64,000 nucleotides of DNA from Marinicella sediminis. GTDB lineage: Bacteria > Pseudomonadota > Gammaproteobacteria > Xanthomonadales > Marinicellaceae. The notes under the pieces were generated by a model. The model saw only the letters and a program-made list of their open reading frames with translations. It was not told the origin of the DNA and did no database searches. Below are positions 57,043-64,000 of this stretch, one piece after another. The translations under genes were made by a program, and so were the position numbers. Within the stretch, counting starts at the first letter, position 1; each line of letters begins with the position of its first letter. The stretch covers positions 1 through 64,000 of the forward strand of contig NZ_MVBD01000004.1 of assembly GCF_002000055.1 (NCBI RefSeq), given 5' to 3'.

Positions 57043-59292
57043 TTATGATGACGCCTGTTCTTCGTCCTGAGAACTGTCAGAGACTGCGTCTTCCATTTTT
57101 TTGGCAATGCTCTTCAGGGCCCGATCCATCAATGGCAACTGTTGTAATGAGCGGCATTCCTGATTGCGGAATTTTTCAGCCAATTGTTCTCTGAACAAGT
57201 CCATTACCCGGCCTCCTTTACCGTTCACAAACAACAATTTACCACTGATCGGGCTGATCCAGGATACTTTCAGGCGTTGAATGCGGTCTTTACCATACAC
57301 TTCTATCCAGTCGTCTACCTTCACATCCATGGCTGCCTGATGAAATTCATCCTCAACCACATCCAATTCTGCCGGTGCTTCCGTTGGGTCTTCATCGGTG
57401 GTCATGTATGCAGCCACACTGGATTGCTTATTGAATTCTTTGGATAACTTCAGTACTTCCTGCGGATCAATGTAAGCCAGGTGTTTATTGGTTTTACTCA
57501 ATCCATTGATTTGCAGTAACAACTGTTTGATCTCTTGATTTTTTTCTTCCAGTTCTTGTTCCTGAAAAGCCACCAATTTCAAACCTTCCTTCATCACCTC
57601 ACACATTTTTTCAATCACCAGTTTACTGGTCTTTTTTTCTTTGTCCGGATTGGCTGCTTTAACCAGATCAGCAACAAACTTCTGATACTTTTTCAGCAGC
57701 TTGGGAGACTCTTTGGCACGCAGTTGAGATAACACCAGTACGTTGGCCCAGGGCTTGAGTAGCAAAGCCCTGATGCCGTCCGGAACTTTGCGTTCTTTGA
57801 GTTGCATTTTGAGGACCTTGGCGGCTTCTACCTTGGCCTTATTGAGTCGCTCACGACCTGACATTTTTTCAGAATGCCGACGCTCAACGATCATGGTTTT
57901 CTTTTTGACCTGTTGATCAAACTGAATGAAACGAGTGATCAGCTTTTCATAGTTGATGCTTTTTTCGTGATTCTTCAGTATGAAACCGACAATTTCCTTG
58001 ATTTTCCCCAGGAACAAACCCTTGTCATCGGTTTCTGGAGTCCACCCTATTGATGCCTGTGCCATGATGTTCAACAGTTGCCGCGCATTGTTCTTTTTGT
58101 CTGAAAAGAAAGTTTCATCCTTGAGGGCAATTTGCAGGTATGGCAGTTGAAGTTTCGACAAAACCAATTGGATGGTTTCCGGTAGGTTGCGATCTTCAAC
58201 CAGGAATTGAAACAACTCTCCAATCAAATCTATGGTGCGTTCATCGGCTTGATTGATTTTGGTTTTGCCAGACAAGGCCTTGAGTGATTTAAGCTTCTTC
58301 AGCAGCTCATCTTTGAGCTCCAAAGGACTGATCGATTGTTTACTCTCCAGTTCCTGATCACTCAGCAATTCCACTTTGATTTGATCCAGAGCACTGGATA
58401 ACTGCGAAAACTCAATGATTTTGGCAGGTGTGTATTCACCGCCCGGCTGTTCGCGAACCTCTTCCCGGTCCGTGTGCAGGATGTCAGCGATTTTCTTGTA
58501 GTTTTCATCGGTTTCCGACAAAGCCTGTGCCAGATAATTGATGGAGTTATTGACCTGATTCGATGGTGTGCTTCGGTGTTTCACTTCGAACCTGATGTCC
58601 GGCAGGATGCCTTTTTTCTTCAGGTATTTATTCACCAGCTTATAAGCCGGGCCCAACGACTCGACCATGTTTTTCTCAAACAGCTTGATGATGATCAGCT
58701 TGATGTTATTCTCTGATTTCAACACACTGAGTGAGAGGGCAAATGCATTGACAATGGCCTCAGGACCGATGGGATTGCTGCTGTCATTGATCTCATCAAT
58801 CTGTGCCAGCTCAGCAAATCGCTGATTCAGAAGATACAATTCTTCATGGTATATCTGACTGATTTTACCGGTGACGTTATTGATCGCCAGTTTCTGGTCA
58901 AGATCGTCCTCTTTCACCAGGGTCAGGGTTTTGCGGTCATGATCCGTCTGTTCTGCCAGCTCAACAAAATATTTATGATCGTGATTTTTGAATTTCTGAA
59001 AGATGATGTTGATGTTTTTGGCAAACACGCGCATCAGTTCAGCATTGTTCTTGCGGGTGTCACCAATGGCCGCAAAATACTGATTTTGTTGGTCGTTGTT
59101 CCGGGCTGCTTCAGCCAGGTCAAAGAAAAAATCGTTCAACCCATCATAAAATTTTTTCAGGCGGGGGTTGAGGAATTGCACAAACAATCGATGAACCTCA
59201 TGCAAATGCCTGGTGAATTGTGCATCACTGTGCATTTTTCCTGAGGCCATTTTTCCTGCGTTGGCAGTGTCATCATTCGACAAATCGTTCAT
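57043..59292 (-). CDS. DUF1631 family protein
   Basis: Encodes 749 aa, soluble, largely helical and rich in Lys and Glu. The family run NLPETIQLVLSKLQLPYLQI, followed by ALKDETFFSDKKNNARQLLN and QASIGWTPE, is clear (residues about 370-430). The C-terminal 70 residues, DVKVDDWIEVYGKDRIQRLK and GKLLFVNGKGGRVMDL, resemble a PilZ-like beta barrel. The function of DUF1631 is unknown. It is convergent with the hydrolase gene, 25 bp apart. Confidence 0.88.
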   Translation of the reverse strand: MNDLSNDDTANAGKMASGKMHSDAQFTRHLHEVHRLFVQFLNPRLKKFYDGLNDFFFDLAEAARNNDQQNQYFAAIGDTRKNNAELMRVFAKNINIIFQKFKNHDHKYFVELAEQTDHDRKTLTLVKEDDLDQKLAINNVTGKISQIYHEELYLLNQRFAELAQIDEINDSSNPIGPEAIVNAFALSLSVLKSENNIKLIIIKLFEKNMVESLGPAYKLVNKYLKKKGILPDIRFEVKHRSTPSNQVNNSINYLAQALSETDENYKKIADILHTDREEVREQPGGEYTPAKIIEFSQLSSALDQIKVELLSDQELESKQSISPLELKDELLKKLKSLKALSGKTKINQADERTIDLIGELFQFLVEDRNLPETIQLVLSKLQLPYLQIALKDETFFSDKKNNARQLLNIMAQASIGWTPETDDKGLFLGKIKEIVGFILKNHEKSINYEKLITRFIQFDQQVKKKTMIVERRHSEKMSGRERLNKAKVEAAKVLKMQLKERKVPDGIRALLLKPWANVLVLSQLRAKESPKLLKKYQKFVADLVKAANPDKEKKTSKLVIEKMCEVMKEGLKLVAFQEQELEEKNQEIKQLLLQINGLSKTNKHLAYIDPQEVLKLSKEFNKQSSVAAYMTTDEDPTEAPAELDVVEDEFHQAAMDVKVDDWIEVYGKDRIQRLKVSWISPISGKLLFVNGKGGRVMDLFREQLAEKFRNQECRSLQQLPLMDRALKSIAKKMEDAVSDSSQDEEQASS

Positions 59293-59423
59293 TCGGACCG
59301 GTTTTCCTGTTTATAATCATGCGTGTAGGTACATATATATCCTATTTTTTTTTTGCCCAAATAACAACCAGTAATCTTGCTCATTGACACAGATTCAGAC
59401 CAATTGATAAGACCTGCGCCTGA

Positions 59424-61949
59424 TCAAACCAATTGCCTGACCAAATTCATGACATTAGATTTGATCACAAACCGCCCGTAAATCAAACCAACCAGCCACA
59501 AGGTGGACAACAAGGCGCCCAATGACCATAAACTCACTCCCCAGGGAAAGCTGAATGGGAGGGCAAACCAATACACCGTAATCACATAGGCGGTGACCAG
59601 TCCCAACAAACCACCGGCGACAAAAGCCAACAGCCCCAACACCGTCAGTTCAATGATGTTAATCGCATACAAATCTTTGGTGAGCATACCCATCAGCCTG
59701 AAATAAGCGCTTTCCTGCAGGCGGTCCTGAGATGTGGAAACCAGTGAAGTCAATAAAATCATCAACCCTGCCACCACGCTTAAGCCAGTGAATATCTGCA
59801 CCAGTTGAGTCAATTGATCAACAAAGCCCTTGAGCTGTTTGGCGATGCTTGCCCCGTCCAGGGTGGTGATTCCGGGAAAAGCCCTGGCGATGTCAGTTTG
59901 CAACTGAGGTATGCGTTTGGCCTCAACCCGGGTGGTGGCAAACTGAATCTGCGGTGCTTTATCCATCGCTGCAGGCTCAAACATAAAATAGAAAAACGGG
60001 CTTGGCCCACGTTGAAACCGGCTTCTGATACTCGACACGTATGTGGTCACCGGCACACCTTGTACATCAAACACGATTTGGTCGTTCAACGAAACCTGTA
60101 AAAACTCAGCAATGGTATCCAGGATCGAAATGGGCACCCCTTGTAATGCCGGATTCTCAACAAATAACTGCGCTCCTTTGAGGCTGCTGATCAATTGCTC
60201 AGTCGGTAACACTTCAGTACCGTAACTGAGGTTAAAAATACGGGTGATGTTGTCATAATTACCCAATTGATCGCGCAACACCTCTGCCTTGATACCATTG
60301 ACTGTTTCAATTCGTGCACGGATCACTGGGTAATAAGTGACCGGGGCAGCAACCATGGCATTCAACTGTTCGTGTTGTTCACTTTGTACATCCAGCATGA
60401 ACATGTTGGGCGAACCTTCGGGGTAGGTGCTGATCAGCTGCTGGTCAATGGTGTGGTTCAATGCGGTAATTGTCCACATCACCATCACAGCCATCGACAT
60501 GGTGGTGAAGAACAGCATCGACTGGTTACCTTTGCGAAAAATATTCTGAATCGATAATCTGAACAACCAGTTTTTTATCCAACCACCAGAAATGCTCCGC
60601 CTGAGGGTGCGCAAAATCAATTGCGCCAACAGCCAGAACACCAGACTGATCACCAATAAACCAACGGCCACTTGTAATCCCAGCCACCAGGATTTGAGCT
60701 CCAAAGACATCAACAAATACAAACACAACAGTGACAACAGCCACCAATAACGTGAGAAATACCATTGTGGTGCAGACTGTGCCTGTTGTTGCAGCACGGC
60801 CACGGGTTTAATGCCAGACAACCCCTGGATGGTGCTGTGGGTCATCAATAAAGTCAGCGCACCTGCGATCAACAACACCTTGAGAACACTGACCTGACTG
60901 ATCGCCAATTCCACATTGGCCGGAATGATCGCAGCAAATGCATCATGGCCCAGATACATCACCAATAAACTGATGCCATAAGCCAACAACACTGCGATCA
61001 GGGTCATGCCTAAAAATAACCGGTAATAAGCAGACTTGAGGTGGCTGACCGGCTCACCAATGGCTCGACGAATGGCGTTGGTCGACTGTTGCCGGTTGAC
61101 AAAAGCTTTGACCACACTCATTAAGCCCACACCGGATAACACAATCACTGCCACCACCAGCAGTTTCAGGAACTGCAGGAAATTGGCGGACAAAGCTGAA
61201 ATACTGGTCTGTGCCTGCTCAACTGGAGTGACTCTGATTTTGCTGTTTGCAGTGAGTTCCTTTAAGGTACTGATTTGGTTTGCTTTTGCCTCACCGATCG
61301 CTTTGATTTCCAGACGATGATTGACTCGGCTGCGCTGTCCCATGAGCTGGGTTTTTTCCAGATCTGCATTGAGCATCAATACCCGGGCACCAAAGCCAAA
61401 GGCCGTCAATGGCCGGTCAGGTTCAGCGATGATTTCATCGGCTATGGTCATTCGTGCTTCACCCAGGGTGATTTCATCACCCACCTGCAGATTCAACCCG
61501 GTTAACACCTGGCGTTCTACCAGCACTTCACCAGGTTGCAGATTTCGCAGTGAACCACCGGCTGCAAGCTGCAACTCACCATACAGTGGATATGCAGGAT
61601 CCACGGCCTTGACCCTGACCAGCAGGGACGCTTCACCGGCATAAGTCATGGCGTTGAACTGACGGTCATACACCACCTGTTCATCAGGCAATGTGTCTAT
61701 CCAATCAGTCACTGCCTGAGGGAATGGTAATCTTGAGCTGGCTACGATGTCACCACCGACCATGGCTTTTTGATTGTCATTGATGTAGTCATCAACCGCG
61801 GTTTGCAAGGAGTCCAGGGTAAGGTATGCACCCAATGAAACCAGCAGGCTGAAACAAAACAAAACCGGATAAACCCAGTGACCAAACCACTCCCGGCGCA
61901 CAATCAATCCATTCATCAGGGGGGCTTTCTCTGCCTTTACTTGTGCCAT
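59424..61949 (-). CDS. ybbP: ABC transporter permease, YbbP-like
   Basis: Encodes 841 aa from ATG 61949, behind GAGGTG; an upstream ATG at 61976 is less likely. An N-terminal membrane helix, a large periplasmic MacB-like domain, four helices, a second periplasmic domain and four final helices give the FtsX-like duplication. It pairs with the upstream YbbA ATPase; such transporters extrude lipids, antimicrobials or envelope substrates. Confidence 0.88.
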   Translation of the reverse strand: MAQVKAEKAPLMNGLIVRREWFGHWVYPVLFCFSLLVSLGAYLTLDSLQTAVDDYINDNQKAMVGGDIVASSRLPFPQAVTDWIDTLPDEQVVYDRQFNAMTYAGEASLLVRVKAVDPAYPLYGELQLAAGGSLRNLQPGEVLVERQVLTGLNLQVGDEITLGEARMTIADEIIAEPDRPLTAFGFGARVLMLNADLEKTQLMGQRSRVNHRLEIKAIGEAKANQISTLKELTANSKIRVTPVEQAQTSISALSANFLQFLKLLVVAVIVLSGVGLMSVVKAFVNRQQSTNAIRRAIGEPVSHLKSAYYRLFLGMTLIAVLLAYGISLLVMYLGHDAFAAIIPANVELAISQVSVLKVLLIAGALTLLMTHSTIQGLSGIKPVAVLQQQAQSAPQWYFSRYWWLLSLLCLYLLMSLELKSWWLGLQVAVGLLVISLVFWLLAQLILRTLRRSISGGWIKNWLFRLSIQNIFRKGNQSMLFFTTMSMAVMVMWTITALNHTIDQQLISTYPEGSPNMFMLDVQSEQHEQLNAMVAAPVTYYPVIRARIETVNGIKAEVLRDQLGNYDNITRIFNLSYGTEVLPTEQLISSLKGAQLFVENPALQGVPISILDTIAEFLQVSLNDQIVFDVQGVPVTTYVSSIRSRFQRGPSPFFYFMFEPAAMDKAPQIQFATTRVEAKRIPQLQTDIARAFPGITTLDGASIAKQLKGFVDQLTQLVQIFTGLSVVAGLMILLTSLVSTSQDRLQESAYFRLMGMLTKDLYAINIIELTVLGLLAFVAGGLLGLVTAYVITVYWFALPFSFPWGVSLWSLGALLSTLWLVGLIYGRFVIKSNVMNLVRQLV

Positions 61950-61956
61950 GCTCACC

Positions 61957-62625
61957 TCAGACCAACCGGCCATCAACTATGGTGATGGTGCGGTCAGCCA
62001 TTTTAGCCAATCCCGGATCGTGGGTAACAATGACCAGCGCGGTATTGAAGACCTTTTGCAAATCCAGCAGCAAGTCCATGACCTGACTGGCATTCTTTTC
62101 ATCCAGGTTGCCGGTGGGCTCATCTGCGAACAAAATTTTTGGCTGCGCCACCAATGCCCGGGCGATGGCGGTGCGCTGTTTTTCGCCACCTGACAACTGA
62201 TGTGGAAAACTGTTGCGCCGGTGACCCAACTCCACTGCATTGATCAGCCGGTCTACCCTTTCAGGATGTCGCTCACGGGCTATGCTCAGCGGGAATTCAA
62301 CGTTTTCCTGCACCGTCAAAGTTGGAATCAAATGAAAGGACTGAAACACAAAACCAATGTCTGATTGACGCTTCAGGGCCAGGTCTTCTTCTGTCATTGC
62401 TGTGAGGTCTTCACCATTGAGCACTACCGATCCGGTGGTTGGCTGATCCAGGCCTGCCAATAAACTCAACAGGGTTGATTTTCCGGAGCCGGATTTCCCC
62501 ATGATGGCGACAAATTCGCCTGGGTTGACGTGTAAAGAGATGTCTCTAAGTACGTCGATGCTGCTGTCATCCAGAGCAAAAGATTTGTCGATATTGGTGG
62601 CGGTCAATACGTGTTCAGTCATCAT
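61957..62625 (-). CDS. ybbA: ABC transporter ATPase, YbbA-like (LolD family)
   Basis: Encodes 222 aa. Walker A GKSGSGKST (residues about 42-50), Q-loop VFQSFHLIPTL, signature LSGGEKQRTAIARAL and Walker B ILFADEPTGNLD are complete. It sits between the tesA-like gene and ybbP on one strand, 7 bp from each. Transport is by the YbbA-YbbP complex. Confidence 0.93.
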   Translation of the reverse strand: MMTEHVLTATNIDKSFALDDSSIDVLRDISLHVNPGEFVAIMGKSGSGKSTLLSLLAGLDQPTTGSVVLNGEDLTAMTEEDLALKRQSDIGFVFQSFHLIPTLTVQENVEFPLSIARERHPERVDRLINAVELGHRRNSFPHQLSGGEKQRTAIARALVAQPKILFADEPTGNLDEKNASQVMDLLLDLQKVFNTALVIVTHDPGLAKMADRTITIVDGRLV

Positions 62626-62631
62626 TGTCTT

Positions 62632-63357
62632 CTATGGTGTGTTATTGATTAATTGCTGCAGGACAGGCAACACCGTTGGCATTATATTGCGTTCAACGAT
62701 GACCTCGTAGCCTGCTCGTGTGGGGTGTATCAGGTCGGCCTGGTTCAATTGTGGATCGCCGGCCACGTGTGCAAGAAAGAATGGAATCAATGGCACATCA
62801 TGGCGGCTCGCCAGCTCAGGATACAGGTTTTTAAAGCCTTTGACGTATTCACGGCCAAGGTTGTCATAGATTTCCATGCCACCCAGGATCACCTGAGAGC
62901 CAGTGGCCTCAATCCGATTGATGATTTCGCTGATGTTGTTGCGGGTCAGATCCAAAGGCAAACCACGCATGGCATCGTTGGCGCCAATGGTCAGAATGGT
63001 CAGTTGTGGCTTCAACTGTAATACCCAGTCCACGCGGCTTTTCAATCCAGAACTGGTTTCCCCACTGAGCCCCGAATTGACCACCTTGACAGACGGATAG
63101 CCGGCATCGTGCAAAGCCTGCTCAAGCAGCGCCGGGTAATTGCCATCAGCAACCACGCCCAATCCTTCGGTCAGGGAGTCACCGAGGGCCAGAATGGTGA
63201 ATGTGTCTGACTGTTGTTCAGCCGCCTGATCCTGTGCAGCCGCCTGGACCTGGTTGTTATGTGCTACCTGTTGCTGACTGTCACAGCCAGCCAGCAGTAC
63301 CATCATCGCCAGTCCCCACCAGGCGCTGGCAGGATTGTGTTGTTTGATTACGCTCAT
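62632..63357 (-). CDS. tesA: SGNH/GDSL lipase-esterase TesA, predicted lipoprotein
   Basis: Encodes 241 aa from MSVIKQHN at 63357. A lipobox LLAGC (Cys 25 or so) precedes a polar linker and the GDSL domain: ALGDSLTEGLG, block III GANDAMRGLP and the catalytic pair in DLIHPTRAGY. TesA is a multifunctional thioesterase/lysophospholipase normally exported. Here it precedes ybbA on the same strand, whereas E. coli has tesA divergent, so it is operonic. Confidence 0.9.
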   Translation of the reverse strand: MSVIKQHNPASAWWGLAMMVLLAGCDSQQQVAHNNQVQAAAQDQAAEQQSDTFTILALGDSLTEGLGVVADGNYPALLEQALHDAGYPSVKVVNSGLSGETSSGLKSRVDWVLQLKPQLTILTIGANDAMRGLPLDLTRNNISEIINRIEATGSQVILGGMEIYDNLGREYVKGFKNLYPELASRHDVPLIPFFLAHVAGDPQLNQADLIHPTRAGYEVIVERNIMPTVLPVLQQLINNTP

Positions 63358-63541
63358 TTGACTCAATGTATGTGTGTGTTCATCCGGAACAATAGATAAT
63401 AAGTCACGAAGTATAGGTAAACAACAATCAATTTACTGTGAACCCCGATTGATCCTGAATCGCTGACTCCAACCACATCTTTCACCCAATCATCACCCAC
63501 TGAGGCTAAAATAGCCAACTGAATCAAATGGGAACATTGCA

Positions 63542-64000
63542 TTGAAATACCTCAACAGCACAAATGATCGTCACGGCAAACGCAGCAGAATTGGTGTGTT
63601 ACTGGTCAACCTGGGCACCCCCGATGCGCCCACCAAAAAAGCCTTGAAAATTTACCTCAAAGAATTTCTATCGGACCCCAGGGTGGTGGAACCCAATTTT
63701 CCCCGCTGGATCTGGTGGCTGATCCTCAATGGCGTGATCCTGAACATCAGGCCCAAACGATCTGCCGAGGCCTATGCCAGCATTTGGAATGAAGTGGGGG
63801 AAGGATCTCCATTGATGGCCATCAGTAAACAACAGCACCAGGCTGTTCAGGCCTATTTCCAGGAACACCAGGTGGACATCATACCGGTTCTGGCCATGCG
63901 CTATGGCAATCCATCGATTGCCCATGGGTTGTCTGAACTCAAATCACAGCGCGTTGACCGCCTGCTGGTACTCCCCCTGTATCCACAGTATTCAGCCTCC
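63542..64000 (+). CDS. hemH: Ferrochelatase, N-terminal part (cut by window edge)
   Basis: Encodes the first 153 residues from TTG 63542; no in-frame ATG is available nearby. VLLVNLGTPDAPT, YLKEFLSDPRVVE and LAMRYGNPSI are the ferrochelatase signatures. Ferrochelatase inserts Fe2+ into protoporphyrin IX in the last step of haem synthesis. It is divergent from tesA. Confidence 0.95.
   Translation, partial: MKYLNSTNDRHGKRSRIGVLLVNLGTPDAPTKKALKIYLKEFLSDPRVVEPNFPRWIWWLILNGVILNIRPKRSAEAYASIWNEVGEGSPLMAISKQQHQAVQAYFQEHQVDIIPVLAMRYGNPSIAHGLSELKSQRVDRLLVLPLYPQYSAS

Overview
The window is chromosomal DNA of a Gram-negative gammaproteobacterium. The evidence is a tRNA-Tyr/Gly/Thr-tufB transcription unit laid out as in Enterobacteria, together with acpH, zapE, the ybbA/ybbP/tesA cluster, prpB-prpC and many signal peptides and lipoboxes. 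Secreted multidomain hydrolases and short C-terminal tails of the type D-x-x-F-A-x-x-F suggest a marine Marinicella/Lysobacterales-like bacterium; this is inference, not proof. Both window edges cut genes: tuf at the left and hemH at the right.

Layout. 1-1.15 kb: tuf and three tRNAs behind a strong promoter. 1.2-9.8 kb: a BtuF-like cobalamin-binding protein, a DUF2157 / DUF4401-GDYXXLXY membrane pair, prpB-prpC of the methylcitrate cycle, a cNMP-binding/rhodanese protein and an AmpG-like permease. 10-15.4 kb: a large periplasmic transglutaminase-like protein, an alpha/beta hydrolase and ZapE. 15.4-24.3 kb: a secreted beta-helix protein, a tight NRAMP-like/pxpA/pxpB/pxpC operon for 5-oxoproline, a secreted DNRLRE protein, proline iminopeptidase and AcpH. 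24.3-35.6 kb: a gene-poor gap, a lipoprotein methyltransferase behind an FNR-type promoter, a Pycsar-effector-like membrane protein, CDF and MFS transporters, a secreted endonuclease I, an M28 peptidase, a LytTR regulator and small proteins.

35,944-52,358 is an AT-rich Tn7-like transposon whose ends can be set to the base. The termini TGGGCCTCCAAGTAAACC and (reverse complement) TGGGACACCAACTAAACC are flanked by the direct repeat AGGGG (35,939-35,943 and 52,359-52,363). TnsB-type repeats are loosely spaced at the left end and tightly packed at the right end, as in Tn7. The core is tnsA-tnsB-tnsC-tniQ, transcribed leftward, with an unknown fifth gene behind it and a divergent MerR-like regulator. 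No cas genes or CRISPR array are visible. Cargo comprises a RelA/SpoT-type alarmone synthetase, a transglutaminase-like lipoprotein, several small membrane proteins, a YHYH/excalibur protein, a KAP P-loop NTPase, a serine resolvase with res-like repeats and small exported proteins. Anti-phage or stress function of the cargo is a hypothesis.

52.4-64 kb: the interrupted locus resumes with a YtrA-type GntR regulator, two paralogous multi-span membrane proteins and a class C beta-lactamase-family hydrolase. Then come a DUF1631 protein, a tesA-ybbA-ybbP operon and the start of hemH. The transposon sits about 26 bp upstream of the gntR -35 element, so the promoter survives but upstream DNA, including a 16-bp perfect palindrome, has been moved away.
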